DNA from: Streptomyces rubiginosohelvolus
GTDB lineage: Bacteria > Actinomycetota > Actinomycetes > Streptomycetales > Streptomycetaceae
Length of the DNA stretch: 60,726 nt
Reading direction: 5' to 3'
Assembly (NCBI RefSeq): GCF_014649875.1
Contig: NZ_BMTW01000006.1
Span: 290,099-350,824, forward strand
The position numbers and the translations under genes were made by a program. Under the pieces are notes generated by a model. It worked only from the letters and a program-made list of their open reading frames with translations. It did not search any database and was not told the origin of the DNA. Each line of letters starts with the position of its first letter. Within the stretch, counting starts at the first letter, position 1. Of this stretch, positions 34,073 to 42,550 are shown piece after piece.

Positions 34073-35041
34073 GAGCACCCCGTTCCAGTTGGCCACACCT
34101 CGTGGCCGTCAGCGCTAGTACCCGCCCCCGCGCCTTCCAAGCCACCCGGTCCGTATTAAGAGGGGGACCCTCCGTCCCGAACGCGGGGCCGGTCGTGGGG
34201 TCGACGCAGCTGCCGTGCGTGACGATGTACGGCACGGGGGCATCGCGGCGGAGGTGCAACCGAGTGAGTCGGGTACTGCTCCGTGCGTTGGAATCTCCTT
34301 GGTCGCGTGCGGATGGTGCGCCCGGCCTGGTCGCGCGCTGGGCCGTCCGTTCCACCCGGTCCATGCGTTGGGCTCCACCCAGGCGCGGACCAGTCGGCGG
34401 GCAGGGCTTCGACGCGGGAGCTGATGCCGTCGACGACGGCGAGCAGCTGCCCGTACAGCTCTTCGGTCCGTTCGGATCGCCCGCGGACGCGGCCGGCTGG
34501 TGGTGTTCATCCGGGGCTTCGGTGTCCGAAGCGGGTGAGGTTCGCCGAGCGTGTTCCGGCGGGCTGGAGGTCGCTCCAGGGGTGCAGGCGGGTGCCCGCG
34601 GTGCCATCGGGGATGGACCGCCCGGGCGCGGGCTGGGCCGGTGTGGGGGAGGGGGCCTGACCGAGGAGGTCGAGGACGGCCTGGGCTTCAAGCGTGCCCC
34701 TGATTCGAACCGGGAGGTGAGCCGCTTCGCGATCAGTCCCACCAGCCAGGCGTCCTCGACTATCTCCCATGCCTCAGCCCCGTGCCCCGTGATCGCCGCG
34801 GATGCCGACCGGGGCGGCCCGCCAGCCCGAGGCCCGCCTTCGCTCCGCGTGCGGCAGCCCGGTCGTGGCACATCAGGCCTGACGTGTCACTGCCGCTGCG
34901 CAGGTGTTTCGTTCCTGGTGAGAGGGGCACAGAGGGAGGCCGGCAGCTTTGGCGCGGTCGCGTGAACTTGGGTGTCGATCCATCGTTGAGGAGCGTCCGG
35001 CTGTGTCGGAGCTGCCCGCTAGTGCTGAAGGAGTTCGAGTC
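34073..35041 (-). other. Decayed region without an intact gene
   Basis: About 970 bp. On the minus strand near 34391-34480 a GC3-rich stretch reads ERTEELYGQLLAVVDGISS and VEALPADW, clearly once coding. Near 34690-34790 another reads WEIVEDAWLVGLIAKRLTSR. Neither has an intact start and frame. The last 100 bp probably hold the promoter of the four-gene cassette. I see no RNA gene. Confidence 0.45.
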
Positions 35042-36031
35042 ATGCCAGCAGATCCTGCTCTGCCCGTCGATGCCGCACAGGCCGCAGAGGGTTTCGTCGA
35101 AACGGTCAGGCGGATCGAGAAGGGAGAGCTGTCTTTCCCTTTGCCGGGTTCCGGGCGTACGGGTGAGCGGTTCGCGGCTCTGCGGGATGTAGCCGAGGCG
35201 TCTTTGTGCTCCGCGCGCCTGGTCGAGGGGCATGTCGACGCCACTGCCATCCTCGCGGAGTTGGGGGAGACCCCGCCGCCGGCGGGTGAGCTGTGGGGTG
35301 TGTGGGCGGCCGAGCCGCCGGGTGAAGGACTGGTCGCCTCCCAGGTGGGGGAGGGGTGGGTGCTGAACGGGCTGAAGCAGTACTGCTCGGGCGCGCACAG
35401 CTGCACCCACGCTCTGGTCACAGCCCGGGCAGGAGAATCGCGGCGACTCTTCGCGGTAGAGGTGAGCGGAGGCGGTTGTCAGCCGGTGGAGGGCAGCTGG
35501 CAGGCCGTCGGCATGGCAGGCAGCGACACCCCGGACGTACGGTTCACGAACGTGCCGGCGACCGCGGTCGGTGAGCCGGAGGCGTATGTCCGCAGGCCCG
35601 GGTTCTGGCACGGAGGCATCGGGGTCGCCGCTTGCTGGTACGGCGGTGCTGTGGCGGCATCGCGGGTGTTGCGCGAGGCGGCCGCATCCCGGGCCGAGCC
35701 GCACACCGATGCCCACCTCGGGGCGGTGGACGTCCAGCTGTACGCAGCCGCAGCGCTCCTGGAACAAGCGGCCGCCGAGATCGACGCGGATCCCCACGAC
35801 GAGGATGGCGGGGCCCAGCTGAGAGCGATGCGGGTACGCGCGTTCATCGAGGCGGTCTGCCGCACAGTGCTGGACCATGTGGGCAGGGCGACCGGAGCGG
35901 GCCCGCTGTGCCACAACGCCTCGCACGCCCGCACCGTTGCCGACCTGACCGTCTACATCCGCCAGCACCACGCCGAACGCGAGCTCGCCGACCTCGGCGC
36001 TCACCTGGCCCGACCGCAGGACAAGCGATGA
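35042..36031 (+). CDS. Acyl-CoA dehydrogenase-like flavoprotein (cassette gene 1)
   Basis: A 329-residue protein with the acyl-CoA dehydrogenase fold. The middle beta domain reads LWGVWAAEPPGEGL, GWVLNGLKQYCSGAHSCTHALVTAR and VGMAGSDTPDVRFTNVPA, equal to the flavin-contact and GMRGSG-type segments of the family. The C-terminal helices have HVGRATGAGPLCHN and HARTVADLTVYIRQHHAE. It is shorter than usual (~380), and I cannot place the catalytic Glu with confidence, so it may be a divergent oxidase. GAAGGAG before the ATG at 35042 sets the start. The stop overlaps the next start (ATGA). Its place before a deacetylase, methyltransferase and glycosyltransferase suggests an unusual substrate. Confidence 0.8.
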   Translation: MPADPALPVDAAQAAEGFVETVRRIEKGELSFPLPGSGRTGERFAALRDVAEASLCSARLVEGHVDATAILAELGETPPPAGELWGVWAAEPPGEGLVASQVGEGWVLNGLKQYCSGAHSCTHALVTARAGESRRLFAVEVSGGGCQPVEGSWQAVGMAGSDTPDVRFTNVPATAVGEPEAYVRRPGFWHGGIGVAACWYGGAVAASRVLREAAASRAEPHTDAHLGAVDVQLYAAAALLEQAAAEIDADPHDEDGGAQLRAMRVRAFIEAVCRTVLDHVGRATGAGPLCHNASHARTVADLTVYIRQHHAERELADLGAHLARPQDKR

Positions 36032-36792
36032 CGGTCACCAGAGGCGGCAGCTTCGCCGATCCGATCCAGGCCCCCGGCACTCCCGAGGCGGACTGGCAGG
36101 CGTGGCCGGGCTGGGAAAGCCTTCCGGAAGTCTCCCTGGGATCCTTCGATCGCGTGGTGGTGGTCGCTGCCCACCCTGACGACGAGGTGCTCGGTTTCGG
36201 CGGCGCGATCGCGCTGCTCTCGGCCTCGGGTACGGAGGTAACTGTGGTCGCCGTCACCGATGGCGAGGGCTCCCACCCCAACAGCGACGTGATCAGCCCG
36301 TCCGATCTCGTGAAGGTGCGTGCTGCAGAGACACAGGCGGCGCTGGCCGAGCTCGGGGCGGCGGACTCGGATGTCGTGAGGCTGCGGATCCCCGATACGA
36401 AAGTAGGGGCGTACGAGGACGAGGTCGTGGACCAGATTGCACGCCTGGTCCGCGACGCTGACCTGGTGGTCGCGCCGTGGACCAGCGATGTGCACGGCGA
36501 CCACGAGGCAGCGGGCCGAGCAGCCGTGCGCGCGGCGAAGGCAGCGGGTCTCGCCTGCTGGCTTTATCCGGTGTGGATGTGGCACTGGGCACAGCCGGGA
36601 GACCTCCGGGTGCCGTGGCGCAGCGCGGCCCGCATCCTGCTGCCCCCAACGGTGCTGGACCGAAAGAAGGCGGCCGTGAAGCGGTTCGTCAGCCAGATCG
36701 CGCCCCTGGGGCCGGGCCCGGGCAACGCACCGATCCTGCCTCCGGAGGAACTCGCGCACCATCTGCGCGACCGGGAGGTGGTTTTCCGGTGA
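36028..36792 (+). CDS. PIG-L family zinc deacetylase (cassette gene 2)
   Basis: A 254-residue PIG-L/LmbE-family protein. The zinc motif AAHPDDEVLGFGG (residues ~48-60) gives His, Asp and the catalytic Asp; TSDVHGDHEAAGRA near residue 155 gives the third ligand. Family members deacetylate N-acetylglucosaminyl compounds, as in GPI-anchor, mycothiol (MshB) and teicoplanin pathways. The ATG overlaps the acyl-CoA dehydrogenase stop, and the stop overlaps a GTG start downstream. In this order it likely removes an acetyl group from an amino sugar that neighbours modify. Confidence 0.92.
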   Translation: MTVTRGGSFADPIQAPGTPEADWQAWPGWESLPEVSLGSFDRVVVVAAHPDDEVLGFGGAIALLSASGTEVTVVAVTDGEGSHPNSDVISPSDLVKVRAAETQAALAELGAADSDVVRLRIPDTKVGAYEDEVVDQIARLVRDADLVVAPWTSDVHGDHEAAGRAAVRAAKAAGLACWLYPVWMWHWAQPGDLRVPWRSAARILLPPTVLDRKKAAVKRFVSQIAPLGPGPGNAPILPPEELAHHLRDREVVFR

Positions 36793-37442
36793 AAGACACA
36801 CAACACACACCGGCCGTCAGCACGGAGGGCACCCCCGGTGCGTACTTCGAGAGAATGTACCGCGACACTCCCGACCCCTGGCATCTTGCTGAGCGCTGGT
36901 ACGAGCGCCGCAAGTACGACCTCACCGTGGCGAGCCTGCCCCTGCCCCGCTACCACCGCGCCTTTGAACCCGCCTGCTCGGTCGGCGAACTGACCGTACG
37001 TCTGGCTGAACGGTGTGACCGGGTGGTGGCCTGCGACCGGGTGGAGTCCGCAGTCGCTACCGCGCGCAGCCGCACCTCAGCTCTTCCTCATGTGGAAGTG
37101 CACGCCATGACCATTCCCGGCCAGTGGCCGCCCGGCCGCTTTGACCTCGTTGTCCTGTCCGAACTGCTCTACTATTTCGACGCCCCCACCCTCCGGAGCG
37201 TCCTGGACCTCGCGGTCGACGCCCTGGAGCCGGGAGGCACCCTGGTCACAGCGCACTGGAATCATGCGGTGCCCGACCACCACGGAACCGGCAGCACGAT
37301 CGCCCGTACCGTCGGCTCGGTTCCGGGGCTGACACTGACGGCCAACCACAGGGAAACCGACTTCGTGCTCCAGGTCTACGAGCGCACCAGTCCTGACGGA
37401 ACGGCAGCGCCCTCACCTGCTGCCCGTGAGGGCCTCGTATGA
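36789..37442 (+). CDS. NodS-like SAM-dependent methyltransferase (cassette gene 3)
   Basis: A 217-residue class I methyltransferase of the NodS type. The N-terminal YFERMYRDTPDPWHLAERWYERRKYD is the family opening. Motif I is FEPACSVGELTVRLAERCD, and the post-motif acidic residue lies in VACDRVESAV. FDLVVLSELLYYF is motif II and LEPGGTLVTAHW the later strand. NodS N-methylates the deacetylated amino sugar of Nod factors after NodB deacetylation, a striking parallel with the PIG-L deacetylase here. The GTG at 36789 overlaps the previous stop (GTGA). Confidence 0.92.
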   Translation: MKDTQHTPAVSTEGTPGAYFERMYRDTPDPWHLAERWYERRKYDLTVASLPLPRYHRAFEPACSVGELTVRLAERCDRVVACDRVESAVATARSRTSALPHVEVHAMTIPGQWPPGRFDLVVLSELLYYFDAPTLRSVLDLAVDALEPGGTLVTAHWNHAVPDHHGTGSTIARTVGSVPGLTLTANHRETDFVLQVYERTSPDGTAAPSPAAREGLV

Positions 37443-38200
37443 CCGTACCGGGAAGCATCAGAGCGATCGCTGTCGTCATTCCGGCCCGCGACGAGGAAGA
37501 ACTTCTTCCAGCCGCGCTCACGTCCCTGCGCACGGCGGCCGCGCACCCCGGCATCGAGTCGGTCCGTGTCCTCACGGTGGTGGTGGCAGACTGCTGCACG
37601 GATACCACCGCCGCGGTCTCCCGTGCCGCGGGCGCACTCGTCGTACCGGTCCACTTCCGCAACGTCGGCCGAGCCCGGGCTGCCGGTGTGCGAGCCGCGC
37701 TCGGCGTGATCGGCGGCCCCCCGGACGGCGTGTGGATCGCTTCCACCGACGCCGATAGCTCAGTACGGCCGGACTGGCTCGCGTACCAGGCGGCTCGCGC
37801 CGCAGAAGGCTGGGACGCTGTCATCGGCACCGTGACTGTCGACCGATGGCCAGCCGGCCGAACTGACCTGGCAGACCGGTACTGCCACCTGTACGAGAAT
37901 TCACGCCCACCAGCGGACCTCCCGTGGCGCCACCCCCACGTGCACGGTGCAAATCTCGGCGTCAGCACTCGCGCCTATACAGCTGCGGGCGGCTTCCCCC
38001 CGACACCGCTCAACGAGGACCGAGGCCTGGTCGACGCACTGGAACGGACCGGCGCACACCTCCTGCGGACCTCCGACTGCCCCGTCACCACTTCGGCCCG
38101 GCGGAACCCTCGCGCACAGGGAGGCTTCGGAGACCACCTGATCGAACTCGACCGCACTCTGCTCGACATCAGGACAAGGCGTCAGCCAACTCCGCCGTAA
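37439..38200 (+). CDS. Family 2 glycosyltransferase (cassette gene 4)
   Basis: A 253-residue GT2-type (GT-A fold) enzyme. It starts with AVVIPARDEEELLPAAL, has the metal-binding acid motif STDADSSVRPDW, and the acceptor region HPHVHGANLGVSTRAYTAAGGF with NEDRGLV. There is no membrane segment, so it is cytoplasmic. It transfers a sugar from a nucleotide donor. The ATG overlaps the methyltransferase stop by 4 bases, completing a fully coupled operon. No transporter or polymerase follows; the next sequence is decayed. Confidence 0.92.
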   Translation: MTVPGSIRAIAVVIPARDEEELLPAALTSLRTAAAHPGIESVRVLTVVVADCCTDTTAAVSRAAGALVVPVHFRNVGRARAAGVRAALGVIGGPPDGVWIASTDADSSVRPDWLAYQAARAAEGWDAVIGTVTVDRWPAGRTDLADRYCHLYENSRPPADLPWRHPHVHGANLGVSTRAYTAAGGFPPTPLNEDRGLVDALERTGAHLLRTSDCPVTTSARRNPRAQGGFGDHLIELDRTLLDIRTRRQPTPP

Positions 38201-38419
38201 GCGACCCGGCTGACGACAGGGCACCGCCTCTCAACGAGAAGAGCTGCGCGCAGGAGCGGCCGCGCCTACGGGTGCGGTCCTCACCCGGCACTGGCGAATC
38301 AACCAGAGATCAGGCTCCCGAGCTGTCCGGCCGCGAAGCGGGGTACGGATGGAGCCGGCGAGCAAGGGGCCAGGATGGTGCCGCCCGCTGACGGGACGAC
38401 ACAGACTCCTGGTGCCACA

Positions 38420-39070
38420 CGCACTTTCCATGGCCCTCCGGCCGGGGACCAGCTCCCAGCCCTGCTCGGCGCCGACGACGAGCCGGACGCGTTCCGGCCC
38501 CGTCACCGGGTGGTTGCCGCTGCACACCGCAAGCACGGCGGGCTGCGCTTGCCGTACCGGGCTGGTGATCGAGTCCCTCGTGCCGAGCCTGCTGGAGCAG
38601 CGGATCACCACCGGCAGCGCCCACTGCGCCTGGCGGCGCCTGCTGAACCGGTACGGCGAGGAGCCTCCGGAGCCGGCACCGGAGGGGATGCGGGTCCCGC
38701 CGTCGGCGGCCGCCTGGCGGATGGTGCCGAGCTGGGAGTGGCACCGGGCCGGAGTCGACCGGTCGAGGAGGCCGCGATCCTGCGTCCCTGCTCCTACGCC
38801 CCCCGCCTGGAAGGAGCCGCGGCCATGGAAATGCCGGTGGCGATGGCCCGGCTGCAGCTCGTTCCGGGCATCGGGCCGTGGGCCCGCCGCCGAGGCCTTC
38901 CAACGCACCCTTGGGGCCCCGACGCTCTCACCTTGGGCGATCTCCACCTGCCCGTGCAGATCGGCTATGCCCTCACCGGTGCCCGGCGCGGTACCGGCGT
39001 GCAGACGCTCCAGCTGCTGCAACCGTACGCCGGGCAGCGCTACCGGGCAGCCCGGCTCATCCTCATCAAC
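38420..39070 (+). pseudogene. DNA-3-methyladenine glycosylase (AlkA-like), multiply frameshifted
   Basis: Pieces in two frames together form an HhH-GPD glycosylase. They read LPALLGADDEPDAFRPRHRVV; GLVIESLVPSLLEQRITTG; AWRRLLNRYGEEPPEPAPEG with VPSWEWHRAGVD; LVPGIGPWA (the HhH hairpin); AEAFQRTLGAP; and LTLGDLHLPVQIGYALTG...LLQPYAGQRYRAARLI, with the catalytic-Asp region. At least four frame changes occur. The repair function is lost. It ends at ~39070 where a different gene's remnant is joined. Confidence 0.8.
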
Positions 39071-39426
39071 GCCGGTCCCGACGCGTGGTACCGCGGGGAC
39101 CCTCGGAAGTTGGGCGTGGAGACTCACGAGGAGTGGTGGGCCGCGACCAGAAACCCGGACGTCGTCCGCGCCATGCTGGAGGACTACCGCGCCGGACTCA
39201 CCAACGACCGTGAGCACGAAGAGGCGGATTACGCCGGGGGCACGCGGATCCACTGCCCCGTTCGGGTCCTGTGGTCGCGCAGGACGACCTGTACGGCGAT
39301 CCGCGTGACACCTGGCAGCACTGGGCCCACGACGTGCAGGGCCATGGCATCGACTCGGGCCACCACATGGCCGAGGAGGCCCCCCGCCCGCTCTCCACTG
39401 CCACAGGCGACTTTTTCACCCTCTGA
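39071..39426 (+). pseudogene. C-terminal part of a haloacetate-dehalogenase-like alpha/beta hydrolase
   Basis: DAWYRGDPRKLG...NPDVVRAMLEDYRAGLTNDREHEEADYAGG then IHCPVRVLW corresponds to the cap-to-acid part of fluoroacetate/haloacetate dehalogenases. After a frameshift near 39268 the next frame reads DDLYGDPRDTWQHWAHDV and GIDSGHHMAEEAP, containing the catalytic His, to TGA 39426. The nucleophile half is missing. Confidence 0.7.
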
Positions 39427-39741
39427 CTGCCTCGGCACGCCGACGACACAGAACGCCTCCCCAGAACCACAGCACGTGTTCAGCTGGGCCGCTCACGGCT
39501 GGCGGCGTGACGCCTTGAGCCGGGGCACGATAAGCAGCATGAACGGGCCCTGGCCGCCCTGTTCGACCTCGCAGGAGTCGACACCTACCTGTGGATCTAC
39601 CTCACCCTGAACACCGCCAGCACCACCTGACACAAGCAACAGCAGCAAGCGCCCACATGCTCCGTCGGTGCGAGGGTCGGCTGCCCGGCTCGGACAGGGC
39701 CCGCGCAGGGGTCGGGCCGGGCAGCCTGAGGGGAGCGTGCG
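39427..39741 (+). other. Short gene-free stretch with a coding remnant
   Basis: A plus-strand frame at ~39526-39630 reads HDKQHERALAALFDLAGVD and ends in TGA, with strong third-position GC. It has no start or recognised family and is probably the tail of a lost gene. Confidence 0.3.
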
Positions 39742-41097
39742 TCAGCTCGTCGAGGGGTTGACGGTGAGGGTGGCCGTGTTGTTCGTCAGGTCGGGGTCGA
39801 AGGTGCGGACGGCGGGTTCGTAGGCGTCGTTGTAGATGGCGGCGCGGGCGGTGGAGTTCGGGATGACCTCGTCGATGTGGAGGGTGAAGGTGAAGGTGTG
39901 GGTGGCGGGCTTGCCGGATTCGGTGAGGTAGATGGGGGTGTTGCAGCGGTAGCGGGTCTCGGACTGGGACCAGCAGGCGTCGGGGGCGGTGGCGACCGAG
40001 GTGCCGGCGGGGATGTCGATGTCGACGGTCGCGGCGGGTTCGCCCGCGCCGAGGGAGGCGACCCAGGCGGGGCCTGCGTTGTGGACGGTGACGGTGGCGG
40101 GGACGGTGTCGCCGGCCGCGCCGGAGACGGTGGAGGCGGTCAGCCGGTAGTCGGCCTGGTTGACGGTCTTCACCGTGAAGCTGCGGTAGGGCTGGAGTTC
40201 ATCGGCGGGGGCGGCGGCCGGGGTGAGGTTCACCTCCGGGCCGACGCCCGGTGTGAAGGCGCGGCCGGCGCGGGCCTCGGCGAGCGCCTGCTCGGAGTAG
40301 GGCTGCGCCGAATAGTCGACACGGTCGAAGAGTGCCATGTCCTTGGTGCGGAACTTCAACGGGAGGGAGTGGTACGAGCCCGGAGTCGTCCGCTCGTCCA
40401 GGACGCAGAGGAACGTACGGCCGGTGACGGCGTTCGTGGATTCGCAGTTGGAGGGGACGGACATGCCGAGGCGTATGCCGCGGGAGGTGAAGACGGTGAG
40501 CAGGGTGCGGTCGGCGGTGCGGTTGCCCTGATTGCCGAGGACGACGGAGGAGTCGAAGGGCTCGTCGGGTGCCATGCCGGTGCGGTACTCGGCCTGGGTG
40601 AGGCCGAGCGCGGGGCCGTCGTTGACGGCGACGTAAGTCTCGCCCGGGTACGCGTTCATGCCGCCGGCCTGGGCGGTGTAGCGGACGTAGCCGGCGGTGC
40701 CGTCGGTGGCGCCCGGCTTGGTGGTCAGGCCGATCCGCGCGGCGGGTGCGTTGGCGCCGCCGGGGAGTTCGGGGGTGGTGCAGACGGCGGTGGTCTCGTT
40801 CTCCGGCCGGCAGTTCGCGGGCCAGGTGACCTCGGCGAACGAGGCGACGTCGGAGGCGTCGACGGTGAGCGTGCCGGCCGGGACGGTGGTCGCCGTGTTG
40901 TCGTGGCTGATCTGCACGGTCAGCGACTGCGACGGTGAGGGGGAGCCGTCCTCGGACGGACCCGCGAGGGTGATCTCGTACGGGTCGGACCAGAGCCACA
41001 GGGCGTCGGAGGCGGCTGCGGCGGGGGCCGCGGCCGGGCCGGTGACGGCGGCGAGCGCGCCGAGAACGGCGGCGGAGGCAATGAGCGTCTTCTTCAC
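39742..41097 (-). CDS. Secreted protein with DUF11/CARDB-like beta domains
   Basis: A 451-residue exported protein. The signal peptide is KKTLIASAAVLGALAAVTGPAAAPAAAA. The mature part has repeated Ig-like beta segments (LTVQISHDNTATTVPAGTLTVDAS; VPATVTVHNAGPAWVASLGAGE; TFTFTLHIDEVIPNSTARA; DLTNNTATLTV), of the DUF11/CARDB kind found on Streptomyces surfaces. Six Cys suggest disulfides. No sortase signal or TM follows. The GTG at 41097 is used because VKKT is a typical signal start; the ribosome site is weak and TTG 41106 is possible. It may be a surface-binding protein. Confidence 0.75.
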   Translation of the reverse strand: MKKTLIASAAVLGALAAVTGPAAAPAAAASDALWLWSDPYEITLAGPSEDGSPSPSQSLTVQISHDNTATTVPAGTLTVDASDVASFAEVTWPANCRPENETTAVCTTPELPGGANAPAARIGLTTKPGATDGTAGYVRYTAQAGGMNAYPGETYVAVNDGPALGLTQAEYRTGMAPDEPFDSSVVLGNQGNRTADRTLLTVFTSRGIRLGMSVPSNCESTNAVTGRTFLCVLDERTTPGSYHSLPLKFRTKDMALFDRVDYSAQPYSEQALAEARAGRAFTPGVGPEVNLTPAAAPADELQPYRSFTVKTVNQADYRLTASTVSGAAGDTVPATVTVHNAGPAWVASLGAGEPAATVDIDIPAGTSVATAPDACWSQSETRYRCNTPIYLTESGKPATHTFTFTLHIDEVIPNSTARAAIYNDAYEPAVRTFDPDLTNNTATLTVNPSTS

Positions 41098-41353
41098 GGG
41101 GATCAAGACAGCAGAGATCCACGGATGGTTGTACGGCAGAGATGGGCCGGTTTCAGTCCGCCGGGTAGGCCGCGCGACCGTCGGGAATGCCCGAGCGGGC
41201 GATGAGGTAGCCGACTTGGGTGCGGCTGCTGCCGGGGCGACGGAGAGTCTGGCGACGTGGCCGCTGCAGGGCGGACCTTCATAACGTGATGCCACCACTC
41301 TTTCAGCTTCTGATCTCCGTGTTCGGGTGAGCCGGATCTGGGCTCGCAGGCGT

Positions 41354-41659
41354 TTACGGAGCCCGATCTCCGCAGAGCTGAAGGGGTCTTCCGGGCGATG
41401 GATGCTGCGGATCGGCTTGGGCCGCAGCGGCAAGCCATCGTTCACCACAGCGCCCTACGGCTTCCTCATCCGCCCCACACAGCATGGCGAGACGGTCAAC
41501 CACGGCGAACTCCTCCGGGACGGTCGCGCCCGAGCAGTAGCGGTGGAGGGTGGACGATTGACGCTCGGCCGCTGGCCCAGCGCCTCCCAACTCCTCCCTT
41601 CCCGCGCCTTCGGCGCGCACGAGCCCCGCGAGCTCCTCGACGGCGGCGTCCTTCGGCAT
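41354..41659 (-). pseudogene. XRE-family regulator with compensating frameshifts
   Basis: The frame from ATG 41659 (after GAAGGGG) begins VEELAGLVR, then reads nonsense, and ends in a clean STLHRYCSGATVPEEFAVVDRL. The second frame supplies the missing middle, EGRSWEALGQRPSVNR. So a helix-turn-helix XRE domain (SWEALGQ...NRSTLHRYCSG) is there but two shifts have replaced ~20 residues. The downstream part is also odd. Either a pseudogene or two sequence errors. Confidence 0.55.
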
Positions 41660-41827
41660 TCCATCCCCTTCGACCCCGCGTCCCAACCTTCCACGTCCTT
41701 GCACGTCAGCGGGGGTGGAATGGTTCCAGGGCGGCTGGTTGGCGCGTGAGCGTTGCAGGCAGCGGGCGCGGGCCTCACGCTGGTTGAGCACTGACCGAAC
41801 GAACGACCCGACGGGGGATCCATCACC

Positions 41828-42433
41828 ATGAACAAGTTCCGCACCGCGCTCGCCACAGCAGTCGCTGCCGCACTGGGCCTCGCGGCTCTCGCCACAGCCC
41901 CGGCGCAGGCCGCTGCCCAGCCCGCCTTCCTCGCCGCTGCCCAGATGCCGCCGTCGTCGACGCCGTGGACCGCCACCCAGGTCTTCACCGGCGTCCCGGA
42001 GAACGGAGGCGTCCTCTGCGCCCCGTACAAGATCCCGGCGCAGAACACCCGCTACCGCGAGTTCAGCACCGAGCTCGACACCAACGGTGTCCAGGTCACC
42101 ACCGTCGCCCGTACCGAAGCCGACGCCGTGAAGCTGGTCAACACCCTCCGCGCGGCCCTCGCGGGCTGCGGCCCCCTGCTGGAGCAGCAGAACCCGGGCC
42201 TGCAGGCCGTCAGCGCCTCCCACGGCAAGCTCGCCGTCGAGGAGGGCGCCTGGGTCTACAGCCTGGACACCGCCGACCCGCAGATCGGCATCTCCGACAT
42301 CCACCTGTTCTCCGTCGGCCGCGACGGCCGCACCGTCACCCTCGTCCGCTGGGGCCAGATGGGCGACCTCGAGGACGCCCCGCTGACCGCCTTCCGCACC
42401 ACGACGAAGACCGCCGTCAACAAGCTCCACTGA
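41828..42433 (+). CDS. Secreted protein of unknown function
   Basis: A 201-residue exported protein with a strong signal peptide (residues 1-29, ending AQAAAQ). The mature ~170 residues contain two Cys (VLCAPYK and LAGCGPLLEQQ), a likely disulfide, and a pattern of VTTVARTEADAVKLVNTLRAAL / VTLVRWGQMGDLEDAP that resembles the PknH-like/sensor extracellular domain in actinobacteria. GGGGGA precedes the ATG. It converges on the ECF sigma gene with a hairpin between. Confidence 0.8.
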   Translation: MNKFRTALATAVAAALGLAALATAPAQAAAQPAFLAAAQMPPSSTPWTATQVFTGVPENGGVLCAPYKIPAQNTRYREFSTELDTNGVQVTTVARTEADAVKLVNTLRAALAGCGPLLEQQNPGLQAVSASHGKLAVEEGAWVYSLDTADPQIGISDIHLFSVGRDGRTVTLVRWGQMGDLEDAPLTAFRTTTKTAVNKLH

Positions 42434-42465
42434 CCCGGGGCCCCGAGAGCTGACCACACCTCGAC

Positions 42466-42496
42466 AGCGGCGCGGCCGGAACCCGGGCGCGCCGCT
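42466..42496. terminator. Hairpin between convergent genes
   Basis: AGCGGCGCG (42466-42474) pairs perfectly with CGCGCCGCT (42488-42496) around 13 bases, between the secreted-protein and sigma-factor stops. Confidence 0.6.
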
Positions 42497-42550
42497 AGTC
42501 GGCTGATTCAGGCCATGGGCGGCATCACGGAGGACTCTTGAGCCAAACCT

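Noticed and set aside
35042..38200. Mycothiol biosynthesis cluster
   Set aside because: PIG-L and a glycosyltransferase recall MshB and MshA, but the glycosyltransferase is GT2 (MshA is GT4), and MshC and MshD are missing.
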